Positions 1-8,605 of a DNA stretch of 64,000 bases are shown here, piece after piece. The translations under genes and the position numbers were made by a program. This DNA comes from Chthoniobacter flavus Ellin428 (lineage in GTDB: Bacteria > Verrucomicrobiota > Verrucomicrobiia > Chthoniobacterales > Chthoniobacteraceae), in the NCBI RefSeq assembly GCF_000173075.1, contig NZ_ABVL01000014.1, positions 62,001 to 126,000 of the forward strand. Reading direction: 5' to 3'. Every line of letters starts with the position of its first letter. Positions within the stretch are counted from its first letter, which is position 1. Under the pieces are notes generated by a model. It had not been told where the DNA came from, ran no database searches, and worked only from the letters and a program-made list of their open reading frames with translations.

Positions 1-1891
1 GTGGTTTCGCGCTGGGTGCAATTCTTTCTCTCGACACCAGTCGTGTTGTGGGCCGGTTGGCCTTTCTTTGAACGGGGCGCGCGTTCGTTGAAGACGGGCC
101 ACTTGAACATGTTCACGCTCATCGCCTTGGGTGTCGGTGCGGCTTTTGGCTACAGCGTGGTCGCCATGTTGGTGCCGGAGGCCTTTCCCCACGTGCCGGG
201 CCATCTCCACGCCCCGCCAGTCTATTTCGAAGCGGCGGCGATGATCGTGGTGCTGGTTCTTCTCGGCCAAGTGCTCGAGTTGCGGGCGCGCCGACGCACG
301 GGAGATGCGCTGCGGGCCTTGCTGGATCTGGCCCCGAAGACCGCGCGAGTGCTCAGTGACGCGGGTGAACAGGAAGTGCCGCTCGAAGACGTGCCGGCGG
401 GGGCGCGTTTGCGAGTCCGTCCGGGCGAGAAAGTGCCGGTGGACGGTGTCATCCTCGAAGGCAAATCCGCCATCGATGAGTCCATGCTGACAGGAGAGTC
501 GATGCCGGTGGAGAAGATCGAGGGCGACGCGGTGACGGGCGGGACGATCAATGGTACCGGCGGTTTCATCATGCGTGCGGAACACGTCGGCAGCGAGACG
601 GTGCTCGCGCGGATCGTGCAGATGGTTTCCGAGGCGCAACGCAGTCGCGCGCCAATTCAGGCGTTGGCCGATCGCGTGGCGGGATACTTCGTGCCGGCGG
701 TGCTCGGTGTCGCGGCGCTCACGTTCGTGCTGTGGTTTTGGCTCGGGCCGGAGCCGCGCTTTACCTCGGCGATCGTCAACGCGGTTGCCGTCCTCATCAT
801 CGCTTGTCCGTGTGCCTTGGGATTGGCGACACCGATGTCGATTATGGTTGGCGTCGGGCGAGGGGCGCATGCCGGTGTGCTGATCAAGAACGCGGAGGCG
901 ATCGAGCGCTTGGAAAAGGTGACATCGGTCGTCGTGGATAAGACGGGCACGTTGACCGAAGGCAAACCGCGAGTGGTCGAGGTGCACGCGTTGGACGGCC
1001 TGGAGGAAAACGAACTCATTGCGCTGGCAGCGGCAGTCGAGCAATCGAGCGAGCATCCACTGGGTGCAGCCGTCGTGGCGGCGGCTCACGATCGCAAATT
1101 GCCGATCACCTCGGCGCAGGATTTCCGTTCTACCACGGGCGGGGGCGTTGCGGCGAAGGTAAGCGGGCCAGACCGTGATCGCCGGGAAACTTTCGTTCCT
1201 GCGCGAGCAGGGGGTGGCGGAGATCGATGCGTTAGCCGCCCGAGCGGAGTCGCTGCAAAAGCGTGGCGAGACGGTGATCTTCGTCGCGCGCGACGGACGC
1301 GCCATTGGTTTCATCGCCGTGGCCGATCCGATCAAACCTTCAACGAGGCCGCCATTCAATCCCTGCACGGTCTCGGCCTCAAAGTGCTGATGCTCACCGG
1401 TGACAATGCGCGCACCGCGCAGGCCGTCGCGGAACAGACGGGCATCGACCAGGTGGAGGCGGGCGTCGCGCCCGGCGACAAACACGCCCGGGTCGAGGCC
1501 TTGCGCCGGGGTGGGGAAGTGGTGGCCATGGCGGGAGACGGGATCAACGACGCGCCCGCCCTGGCCGCGGCCGATGTTCGGCATCGCCATGGGGACCGGC
1601 ACCGATGTGGCGATGGAAAGCGCCGGGGTAACCTTGGTGAAAGGCGATCTCGTCGGGATCGTGCGCGCCATCCATCTGAGCCGCGCCGTCATGCGCAACA
1701 TCCGGCAGAATCTCTTCTTTGCCTTCGTCTACAACTCGATCGGCATTCCGATCGCTGCCGGGCTGCTCTATCCCTTCTTCGGCATTCTGCTCAGCCCCAT
1801 CATCGCCGGAGTTGCGATGAGTCTGAGTTCCGTTTCCGTGATCGGGAACGCGTTGCGTTTGCGCGCCGTCAGCCTCGAAGGCCCACGTTAG
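1..1891 (+). CDS. copA: Copper-type P1B ATPase, 5'-truncated by the window and broken by three apparent indels
   Basis: Heavy-metal-exporting P-type ATPase of the inner membrane, CopA-like. Visible in order: transmembrane segments, the actuator TGES loop, the CPC metal-binding motif in the membrane (IACPCALGLATP), the phosphorylation motif DKTGT, the SEHPLG nucleotide-binding motif, GDGINDAP, and a C-terminal membrane pair. The N-terminal metal-binding domains lie before the window. The reading frame moves 1-2-1-2: an extra base near 1163-1169, a missing base near 1340-1344, and an extra T at 1577-1578 (restoring it gives ADVGIAMG). Each shift is one base and the family signature continues right through, so sequencing error is likelier than decay. 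The stop is TAG at 1889-1891. The CPC motif indicates Cu+ or Ag+, but the substrate is inferred. Confidence 0.88.
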
Positions 1892-1902
1892 CGGAAAGAA
1901 GG

Positions 1903-2011
1903 AAAACGCAGAGACGCTGAGGCGGAAGAGAGAAACGGGGAAACGACGAAGGGGAGAAAGGGGGAGGGGTCACACGCTCCAATCTTCTCCTTTCAGCGTC
2001 GCTGCGTTTTT
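1903..2011. repeat. Imperfect inverted repeat after the copper ATPase
   Basis: The arm aaaacgcagagacgctga (1903-1920) is matched in inverse by tcagcgtcgctgcgtttt (1993-2010), with 17 of 18 positions pairing around a loop of about 70 bases. The right arm runs into a T tract. It lies in the 215-base gap between the ATPase and the CobW-like gene, which holds no gene that I can see. It may act as a terminator or be a dispersed palindromic repeat. Confidence 0.5.
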
Positions 2012-2106
2012 AGATTCCCCTGGTTGCGCTCCGTGCGCCCCATGGAAAATTCATAGTCGAATCGGTCGCGACGCTATATGCATGGTGTCGCATTTTTCCC
2101 TCCTGC

Positions 2107-3249
2107 ATGCCTGAATCCTCATCTCCAGCCAAAGCCCGTTACATCATGATCGGCGGGTTTCTCGGCGCCGGCAAAACGACGGCCGTCGCGAAACTCGCCC
2201 AGCGCCTCACGGAGCGCGGATTGAAAGTCGGACTCATCACCAATGACCAGGGCCGCGAGCTCGTGGACACGCAGATGTTGCGGGCGAAGGGCTTCGCCAC
2301 GGAGGAAATTCCCGGCGGCTGTTTTTGCTGCCGGTTTAATTCGCTGGTCGAAGCGGCGGATCGGTTGACCACCGCGTCGCAGCCCGATGTCTTCATCGCC
2401 GAGCCGGTGGGAAGTTGCACGGACCTCGTGGCCACGGTCACCTATCCGCTGCGCCGCATCTACGGCGACCATTTCACAATCGCGCCGGTGAGCGTGCTGG
2501 TCGATCCGGTGCGCGCCGCGCGCGTGCTCGGCTTGGAAAGCGGCGGCAATTTTTCCGAAAAGGTGATCTACATTTACAAAAAGCAGCTCGAGGAAGCGGA
2601 TATTATCGTCATCAACAAGCTCGACCTGCTGGGCCCGGAACGCGTGGACCAGTTGCACGCTGGGTTGGCGGCGCAATTTCCGCGGGCCACGGTGCTTTCC
2701 GCCTCGGCGCGCGCCGGGACGAATCTGGACGCGTGGTATTCGCGGCTGGAGCGTGATGTGCACGGCATGAGTCCCACGATGGAAGTGGACTATGATGTCT
2801 ATGCCGACGGCGAGGCGTTGCTCGGCTGGCTCAATGCCACGGTGGAATTGGAAGCCACCACGGCATTCGATACCGAGCGCGTGCTCACCGAGCTGGCACG
2901 CGATATCCAGGATCGGCTCCGCGTCCAGCACGCGGAGGTCGCGCATCTCAAGATGACCTACAGCCCGGCTGAGGCACTCGCTGGAGAAATCGCCGCCGTG
3001 AATCTGGTGCGCAATGATTTCGTGCCGGAGCTTTCTCTCAAGTTGCCCGAGCCTTCCAAGCGCGGGCAGCTGATCATCAATCTCCGCGCGGAAAATGCCC
3101 CCGAAGCGCTCGCGCAAACGGTGCGCGACGCGATTCGTACCGTCCAGGAATTGACACCCACGCTCGTCGCGCAGTTGCACCACCTCGAGCATTTCCGGCC
3201 GGGTCGGCCGACGCCCACGCACCGCGATCAATTGCCCGCGGCGAACTGA
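2107..3249 (+). CDS. CobW/P47K-type G3E GTPase, putative metallochaperone
   Basis: G3E-family GTPase of about 380 residues (COG0523 group). The N-terminus has the P-loop GGFLGAGKTT, then the family's metal-binding cysteine motif in GGCFCCRF, the segment EPVGSC, and the guanine-specificity motif NKLD. Known members insert or deliver metals (cobalt, zinc, nickel) to target proteins. The long C-terminal half differs from classical CobW and has no motif I can assign. It stands alone on the plus strand after the copper ATPase, so a link with metal handling is plausible but only inferred. The ATG at 2107 was chosen; an in-frame ATG at 2146 would start just before the P-loop and would shorten the N-terminus. 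The client protein is unknown. Confidence 0.85.
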   Translation: MPESSSPAKARYIMIGGFLGAGKTTAVAKLAQRLTERGLKVGLITNDQGRELVDTQMLRAKGFATEEIPGGCFCCRFNSLVEAADRLTTASQPDVFIAEPVGSCTDLVATVTYPLRRIYGDHFTIAPVSVLVDPVRAARVLGLESGGNFSEKVIYIYKKQLEEADIIVINKLDLLGPERVDQLHAGLAAQFPRATVLSASARAGTNLDAWYSRLERDVHGMSPTMEVDYDVYADGEALLGWLNATVELEATTAFDTERVLTELARDIQDRLRVQHAEVAHLKMTYSPAEALAGEIAAVNLVRNDFVPELSLKLPEPSKRGQLIINLRAENAPEALAQTVRDAIRTVQELTPTLVAQLHHLEHFRPGRPTPTHRDQLPAAN

Positions 3250-3257
3250 ATTTTCTC

Positions 3258-3319
3258 AATCGTAATCTTACTCTTTCTCCCGATCAGATCGTCGGGGGAT
3301 TAAGAGTAAGATTATGATT
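3258..3319. terminator. Palindrome between convergent genes (family A, taatcgtaatctta type)
   Basis: The arms aatcgtaatcttactctt (3258-3275) and aagagtaagattatgatt (3302-3319) pair over 18 positions with one mismatch, and the loop can pair further (cccga with tcggg). It fills the 87-base gap between the convergent CobW-like gene and hpf, so a bidirectional transcription terminator is the natural reading. Similar AT-rich palindromes occur at 27820-27920 and 34208-34295. Confidence 0.6.
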
Positions 3320-3336
3320 AAGATTAAGAGGCCGGG

Positions 3337-3912
3337 TTAGAACGTCGGCTCCATCAGGCCGAAGCCGCCTTCCTTGCGCCGGTAGAGGATGTTCACCTTT
3401 TCCGTCTTGGCATTGAGGAAGACCACAAACTGGCGGTTCGACATTTCGATCTGCAGCACGGCTTCATCGACGTACATCGGTTTCACCGGATAGCGCTCGG
3501 TCTTGATGACCGAGGGTTCCGATTCCTCGTGTTCGTGGAAGGTGGGGCTGATCTCGAGGACCTGTTCTTCGAGATGGCGGATCGATTGCTGCCGCGGACG
3601 ATGGTTGCGCAGGATCTTCGTCTTGTACTTCCGCATCTGCTGCGCGATCTTGGCCGCAACGCCGTCGATGGAGGCGTACATGTCGTCCGTCTCGTGGCTG
3701 GCTTCGATCGTGATGTGGTTCGTGCAGTGGAGGATGATCTCCGCAAAATGCCGGTGCTTCTCGACGTCGAGAATCACGTGCGCCTCGATGATTCGCGGAT
3801 AGTCGAGATGCAAATGCTCGACGCGGGAGGTCGCGTAATCCTTGATGGGGTCGGTGACACTGACGTGGCGTCCGGTGACTTTGACGGGGACGTTGACGTT
3901 GGCTGTTTGCAT
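3337..3912 (-). CDS. hpf: Ribosome hibernation promoting factor, long form
   Basis: A protein of 191 residues. The N-terminal part (about 8-105) is the ribosome-binding HPF/YfiA domain, beginning VKVTGRHVSVTDPIKDYA. The C-terminal 60 residues form the dimerisation domain of the long type (PMYVDEAVLQIEMSNRQFVVFLNA...), which lets one protein pair 70S ribosomes into inactive 100S dimers in stationary phase. A good ribosome-binding site (AAAAGGAG) precedes the ATG. It is the last gene of the kdsA-lptCAB run, 25 bases after lptB, as in many Gram-negatives where lptB, rpoN and hpf are neighbours; here rpoN is absent. Confidence 0.95.
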   Translation of the reverse strand: MQTANVNVPVKVTGRHVSVTDPIKDYATSRVEHLHLDYPRIIEAHVILDVEKHRHFAEIILHCTNHITIEASHETDDMYASIDGVAAKIAQQMRKYKTKILRNHRPRQQSIRHLEEQVLEISPTFHEHEESEPSVIKTERYPVKPMYVDEAVLQIEMSNRQFVVFLNAKTEKVNILYRRKEGGFGLMEPTF

Positions 3913-3937
3913 GTTTTGGGGTCTCCTTTTGTTGAGA

Positions 3938-4699
3938 TTACATTTGGAACGTTTCGCCGAGATACACGCGACGCGCGATCGGATCGTTGAGCAGGAAGTC
4001 CTTTTCGCCCTGCGTCACGACCTTGCCTTCATGAACAAGATAGGCTCGGTCCACGATGTTGAGAGTTTCGCGTACATTATGGTCGGTAATGAGAATGGCC
4101 AGTCCGGAATCACCGAGATTTTTGATGATCTGCTGGACGTCATAAACAGCAATCGGATCCACGCCGCTGAACGGTTCGTCCAACATCAGCAAACTCGGCT
4201 TCATGACGAGCGAGCGGGCGATGGTCAGGCGCCGCTTCTCACCACCGGAGAGCGTCAGCGCGAGCTGTCGGGCGACGTGCTCGATGCCGAATTGATTGAG
4301 CAATTCCTCGCAGCGATGCTTGCGCTCGCGTTTGTTCAGCGAGGTGAGCTCGAGGATGGCCATGAGATTTTGCTCCACGGTGAGCTTGCGGAAGATCGAC
4401 TCTTCCTGTGGCAGGTAGCCCATGCCGAGGCGCGCGCGCCGATACATCGCGTAATCGGTCACTTCCTTTTCCTGGAAGAAAACCCGGCCGCTGTCCGGGC
4501 GGACGAGACCGACGACCATATAGAAGCTCGTCGTCTTGCCCGCGCCGTTCGGGCCGAGCAGGCCCACGATTTCACCGCTGCGCACATTGATGTCGACGCC
4601 GTTGACCACGGCGCGTCCGCCGTAGACTTTGACCAACTTGTCCGTCCTCAACACCTCCGGCCCGATCGTCTTCTTCTTCGACTCGACTGACAGCATCAT
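3938..4699 (-). CDS. lptB: LPS export ABC transporter ATPase LptB
   Basis: ATP-binding subunit of the LptB2FGC lipopolysaccharide exporter, cytoplasmic face of the inner membrane. Visible: Walker A (GLLGPNGAGKTTS), the Q-loop in LPQEESIFRKLTVEQN (typical of LptB), the signature LSGGEKRRL, Walker B with LLMLDEPFSGVDP, and the switch histidine in ITDHNVRETL. The family is about 240 residues; this start gives 253. The frame is open further upstream, but that part overlaps lptA and matches no LptB sequence. The ATG at 4699-4697 overlaps the lptA stop (ATGA), which indicates translational coupling. The permeases LptFG are not in the window. Confidence 0.95.
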   Translation of the reverse strand: MMLSVESKKKTIGPEVLRTDKLVKVYGGRAVVNGVDINVRSGEIVGLLGPNGAGKTTSFYMVVGLVRPDSGRVFFQEKEVTDYAMYRRARLGMGYLPQEESIFRKLTVEQNLMAILELTSLNKRERKHRCEELLNQFGIEHVARQLALTLSGGEKRRLTIARSLVMKPSLLMLDEPFSGVDPIAVYDVQQIIKNLGDSGLAILITDHNVRETLNIVDRAYLVHEGKVVTQGEKDFLLNDPIARRVYLGETFQM

Positions 4700-5724
4700 C
4701 GCGATGACGGGGAAGGGGCCGGCGTAGCGGCGCCGGGCTGGGTAGAAGCGCTCTGGTTCGATTGGCGGTCGGTATCGACGATGATCGTTTTGTGTGGCCC
4801 GTGGGCTTCCATGCGGCCGTCGCGCATGAGCTTCATCCAGGTATCGGGCGACGTAGCGATACAACGGTTCGTCCCCTGGGTCACGTCGGGCATGCCGTAG
4901 AGGAAGACGTCGCCGGTATCGGCGAAGTATTCCGCGCGATTGGAATACCGATGCTGTGGGTGATCGAGCCGTCCGTCTCGACCTTGTCTTGCGTGATGAT
5001 CACGCGCCGATCACTGGTCGTCACACCGATGGCTTTATCCAGGCCGCTCTTCTTTTTCACCGGGGCTGGGGTGCCCGTTGCCGTCGTGCCGGCGGCCGGA
5101 GTCGCACCGGGCTTGGGACTACCGGCAGGCGTGGTGCCGGCTGGCTTCGGGGTGGCGCCAGTCGGCTTCGGCGTGGCTCCCTTCGCTCCCGGAGCGGGCT
5201 TCGTCCCGGCGGGCGTCGCATCTTCGTCTTTCAGGTAGCCGTCAACTTGTCGCACGTCATGTTGAATTGCGGATCCTGACGAACACGTTGATCAGGAAGA
5301 CGGCGATATTGGCCTTCTGGTTGAAGGTCGCTTCCATGGCCGTGATTTCAGTCGGCTGCTGCTGTGTGCCATCCGGTCCCGTCGGTTTGGTCTCCGGTCC
5401 GGTGGCGCCCGGAGCCAGAATGCTGGAGCGATCCATCGGTTGTCTCGGTCCGATTCCCGATGTGCCATTGGCACTGGGAGTGGCCGTGGGACTCGGCGCG
5501 CCGTTCAATTGCACCTGGGTCGACGCTGTGGAGAGCGTCCGCGGCGCAGTGGCGTCGATCGTGGCGCCTGGGGTGACCACGGCGGCCTTGAGCGGTTTCA
5601 ATGCCTCAACTTCCTTGAGCAATTCCTCATCGGGAATGGGCTTGATGGGGTTTTCCGCCAGTACCGCCGAGCACGCGATGGCCGAGGCGATGAAAATAGG
5701 GAGTCGTTTCTGGATCACTGTCAT
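4696..5724 (-). CDS. lptA: LptA-like periplasmic LPS-transport protein (OstA domain), frameshifted, with a low-complexity insert
   Basis: Periplasmic bridge protein of the Lpt pathway, reconstructed from four overlapping frames. The segments are a signal peptide (IFIASAIACSAVLA), a Pro/Thr-rich stretch, OstA-like beta strands (DPQFNMTCDKLTA), about 54 residues rich in Ala, Pro, Thr and Gly (5058-5219), and further OstA strands (RRVIITQD...AEYFADTGDVFLYG and PDVTQGTNRC). Three one-base deletions must be assumed, near 5275, 5237 and 4944, two of them in short homopolymers. Restoring a base gives VFVRDPQF and DKLTAYLKDE; at the third site the frame resumes at SNRAEYFA. It overlaps the lptC-like stop by ATGA and the lptB start by ATGA, confirming its place in the operon. 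Confidence 0.8.
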
Positions 5725-6470
5725 TTGGCCGAAGGCGTGTAAAATTTGTCGGGCTTTTCTGTCGAAAGGGAAGAGGAAGGGGCGCTTTGCCGCCGGCCCT
5801 GGCTCGTCTTGAAAGTGTCGGGTTCGTACAAGGATTTGTCCACCTTGGTGACCGTCTTGGGTTCCTTCTCCCGGGCCTTTTCCGCGTCGGCCTCGTTGCC
5901 GGAGGCTTCTTCTTTCAAGTTGAAAATCGTCATGTGGACATTGCCGGCGAGCCCACCCTGTTGGCTGCGGGTATAGAAGATCATCGAGTCACCGGACAGC
6001 ACGAAATCCGCCCGGTTGATGGTCACGTGCGTCTGCGTGGTGATCGCGCTCTTGTTGTTGTCGAAGACGGAGAGAGGCAGATCGATCTGCATGTCATGCT
6101 CGCCTTGCTCGTTGAAGGTCTCAATCGTCATGTCCTTCATCTCCACGTGATCGTCATCGATGCGCGTGGCCACGCCGATCTTGAAGTTCATCTGGCGTTT
6201 TCCCGTGCCGTCGAAATAGGGGATGCTCAGCCCATAGGAGGGGTGGTCCTTGATGACCGGGATGTCCACCTTCCTCGGCCCATCCGGACTCGGGGTCCCT
6301 TCCGGTTTCTTGTTCTTCTTCTTTTTCTTGGCACCAGAATCCTTGCTGTCGGTCTTCCCTTTGGGATCGGGAGTGCCAGCCTTGTTGGCGTCGTCGGATC
6401 TATCCCCCAGTGCCGTAGTCGCGATCAGCGCGGCGGCGAGCACCGCGATATGCTTAGCGAACGAGGTCAT
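5721..6470 (-). CDS. lptC: LptC-like LPS export periplasmic protein
   Basis: A protein of 249 residues with an N-terminal signal peptide or anchor (HIAVLAAALIATTALG), then a charged linker with a run of lysines (about 46-56), then a beta-rich domain from about residue 70: LSIPYFDGTGKRQMNFKIG followed by alternating strands typical of the LptC/LptA jellyroll. The C-terminal 60 residues are charged and probably disordered. It lies between kdsA and lptA and overlaps both genes, matching the usual kds-lptC-lptA-lptB order. LptC passes LPS from LptB2FG to LptA. The subfamily is inferred from position and fold-like pattern more than from strong motifs. Confidence 0.75.
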   Translation of the reverse strand: MTSFAKHIAVLAAALIATTALGDRSDDANKAGTPDPKGKTDSKDSGAKKKKKNKKPEGTPSPDGPRKVDIPVIKDHPSYGLSIPYFDGTGKRQMNFKIGVATRIDDDHVEMKDMTIETFNEQGEHDMQIDLPLSVFDNNKSAITTQTHVTINRADFVLSGDSMIFYTRSQQGGLAGNVHMTIFNLKEEASGNEADAEKAREKEPKTVTKVDKSLYEPDTFKTSQGRRQSAPSSSLSTEKPDKFYTPSAK

Positions 6471-7275
6471 GAATCTGCCGTAATTGTTTCAGCAAGGAGG
6501 GGAGTTGCGCGAGAGGAATTTGATTCGGTCCATCCGACAACGCCTTGGATGGATCTTCGTGCGTTTCAATGAAAATGCCATCACAACCTGCGGCCGCTGC
6601 CGCGCGAGCCAGCACTGGGGCCAGCACGCCATCGCCGCTCGTCTTGTCGCCCCCGCCACCGGGGCGCTGGACGGAATGCGTCGCGTCGAAGACGACCGGA
6701 TAGCCCGCCTCGCGGATCCAGTAGAGGGAACGCATGTCGGCCACGAGGTTGTTGTAGCCGAAGGTGGCCCCGCGTTCGGTAAAAAAGAATTGGTCGTTGC
6801 CGAAGGAGAGGAGCTTGTCGGCGATGTTCTTCACATCCCAAGGCGCGAGAAATTGCCCCTTTTTTACATTCACCACGCGCTTCGTCTCAGCGGCGGCCTG
6901 GATGAGGTCTGTCTGCCGGCAGAGGAAGGCGGGGATTTGCAGGATGTCGATATACTCTGCGGCGATCTTCGTCTCCTCGGGCGAATGGACATCGGTCGTC
7001 ACCGGCACGCCCAGTTCCTTGCCGATATTGGCCAGGATCTGGCAACCCTCGCGCACATCGAGTCCGCGAAAGGATTTCACCGAGGTGCGGTTCGCCTTGT
7101 CGTAGCTCGCCTTGAAGACGAATTGGATGCCGACTTCGGAGGCGATCGCTTTCAACTGGCGCGCCATGCGCCAGACGAATTCCTCGGACTCGATCACGCA
7201 CGGGCCGAGAATGTAGAGCGGTTCAGGGCCACCGAGGCGGTGGGGCCCCACGGATATCAACGGGCGCTGCTGCAC
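6454..7275 (-). CDS. kdsA: 3-deoxy-D-manno-octulosonate 8-phosphate synthase, metal-dependent class
   Basis: Condenses phosphoenolpyruvate with arabinose 5-phosphate to give Kdo8P, the committed step to the Kdo of LPS; cytoplasmic TIM barrel. The 273 residues span the whole family. Motifs: GPCVIES, FKASYDKANRTS, TDVHSPEE, PAFLCRQTDL, NVKKGQFLAPWD, RGATFGYNNL, DATHSVQ and ETHEDP. Cys26 in GPC, the histidine of DATHSVQ, the glutamate of ETH and the aspartate of LSDGP match the metal ligands of the metal-dependent (Aquifex-type) class; Escherichia coli KdsA has Asn instead of Cys. It overlaps the lptC-like gene by 17 bases and follows the DUF1844 gene by 6. Confidence 0.96.
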   Translation of the reverse strand: MQQRPLISVGPHRLGGPEPLYILGPCVIESEEFVWRMARQLKAIASEVGIQFVFKASYDKANRTSVKSFRGLDVREGCQILANIGKELGVPVTTDVHSPEETKIAAEYIDILQIPAFLCRQTDLIQAAAETKRVVNVKKGQFLAPWDVKNIADKLLSFGNDQFFFTERGATFGYNNLVADMRSLYWIREAGYPVVFDATHSVQRPGGGGDKTSGDGVLAPVLARAAAAAGCDGIFIETHEDPSKALSDGPNQIPLAQLPSLLKQLRQIHDLVR

Positions 7276-7281
7276 TGCGGA

Positions 7282-7743
7282 TCAGGCTCCGTAACTTTTC
7301 GAGAAACGTTTGCGGCTTTCCTCGGGCTGAGGGGCCTCGGGAGCCGGTGCGGGCGCGGGAGCTTCCGCGGCCGGAGCTTCGACTGCCGGCGCGCTGGCCT
7401 CCGGAGAGGCCTCGGGAGCGTCGTCCTCGGGAGCCAACGACTCGCCGGGATGGTAACCTTCCGTGCGCGCCACAACGTGGACGAAAGCGGCCTCCATCTG
7501 TTCCAAAGCGCTGTCGATGACCTTCTGCTCGTCGGGTAAAAGATTGCCGGCCGTCTTCGCCTGGATGACGGCGAGTTGGTCGATGAACATCTTGGCCAGG
7601 GGGATATTGACCTGTGGCTGACCCACGCGCGGATCGGTGATCTGACCGAGACAAAGCGCGGTGTTTTGTGCCTGCATCATGACGAATTCGACGAAAATCT
7701 GCGTCATTTCGCCCGCGTCGGTTCTGGTTTGGACTTCAGCCAT
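7282..7743 (-). CDS. DUF1844 family protein with an acidic Ala/Pro tail
   Basis: A small protein of 153 residues. The conserved DUF1844 core is near the N-terminus (FVEFVMMQAQNTALCLGQI, then FIDQLAVIQAKTAGNL), predicted helical. The last 60 residues are Ala/Pro/Glu-rich and probably disordered. Its function is unknown. The ATG at 7743 was chosen because the core begins shortly after; a GTG at 7776 would add 11 residues. It is the first gene of the kdsA-lpt run, only 6 bases before kdsA, so it is probably co-transcribed with LPS biogenesis genes. Confidence 0.8.
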   Translation of the reverse strand: MAEVQTRTDAGEMTQIFVEFVMMQAQNTALCLGQITDPRVGQPQVNIPLAKMFIDQLAVIQAKTAGNLLPDEQKVIDSALEQMEAAFVHVVARTEGYHPGESLAPEDDAPEASPEASAPAVEAPAAEAPAPAPAPEAPQPEESRKRFSKSYGA

Positions 7744-7909
7744 AGGGGGAGAGACTAAGCGTGGGTGCCCATCCACGCGAAGGAAATTTTACAGGTGGCC
7801 GTCAGTAGCAACACGGGTTGGGGCAATTAGATGTGGCAAAAATACGGCGGCGCTTTGGCCCCTCAGAATTCGCGGACGAGACGATTCTCTCTATAGAAAG
7901 TCCTTCTCC

Positions 7910-8605
7910 ATGTCCGATTTAGAGGCGTTTGCGGAAAACATTTTCCTGATGGACGGTCCCCCGGTGCACGCCGCCGGTATCCCGTTTCCCACACGGATGA
8001 TTATCGTGCAGCTGGCGGATGGCGCCCTGTGGGTGAATTCTCCCGTTCACGTGACCGAGGAGGCGAAGGAGCAAATCAGCGACCTCGGTCCGGTGAAATA
8101 CCTCGTCTCGCCCACGAAGCTGCACCTGTGGCGCTTGGAGGAGTGGCATGGCTTGTTCCCGGAGGCCGAGCTTTGGGGGACCGAACAGGTGCCGGATGAA
8201 TTCAAGCACCTGCCGCTGACGGGTGTGCTGGACGACGTTCCGCCTCGCGGATGGGCGGAGGACATCGATCAAGTGATTTTTCGCGGCAATCTCTTCCTCG
8301 AGGAAGCCGCTTTCCTGCACAAGCGGTCGCGCACGCTGATCGTGGCTGACTTCATCCAGAACCACGTGCTGGTCAAAGGCCGGCCCCTGCGCAACACGCT
8401 CTATCGATTGGCCGGGGTCGTCTATCCTAACGGCGGGGTGCCGCTGGATATTCGCTTGTCCACCATCCACCGGAGCCTCGCGCGGCAAGCGGCCGAAAAA
8501 CTTCTCTCGTGGGATTTCGACAAGCTGATCATCGCCCATGGCGTCTGCTTGCGGGAGAATGCGCGGCCGTTCGTCGAACGGGCGTTCCGTTGGTTGGTGG
8601 GCTGA
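7910..8605 (+). CDS. DUF4336 domain protein (metallo-beta-lactamase-like fold)
   Basis: A protein of 231 residues resembling the DUF4336 family: an N-terminal segment with MIIVQLADGALWVNSPV, a middle VKYLVSPTKLHLWRLEEW, and TLIVADFIQN. The layout resembles metallo-beta-lactamase hydrolases, but the usual HxHxDH signature is not seen (SPTKLHLW stands in its place), so metal binding is doubtful. The ATG at 7910 begins the conserved region; the open frame upstream overlaps the divergent DUF1844 promoter region. The stop codon TGA lies inside the first bases of the palindromic element that follows. The biological role is unknown. Confidence 0.7.
   Translation: MSDLEAFAENIFLMDGPPVHAAGIPFPTRMIIVQLADGALWVNSPVHVTEEAKEQISDLGPVKYLVSPTKLHLWRLEEWHGLFPEAELWGTEQVPDEFKHLPLTGVLDDVPPRGWAEDIDQVIFRGNLFLEEAAFLHKRSRTLIVADFIQNHVLVKGRPLRNTLYRLAGVVYPNGGVPLDIRLSTIHRSLARQAAEKLLSWDFDKLIIAHGVCLRENARPFVERAFRWLVG

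Noticed and set aside
1..1891. Copper ATPase as a true pseudogene
   Set aside because: All motifs survive on both sides of each one-base shift, and similar shifts occur in several essential genes, so error is the better explanation.
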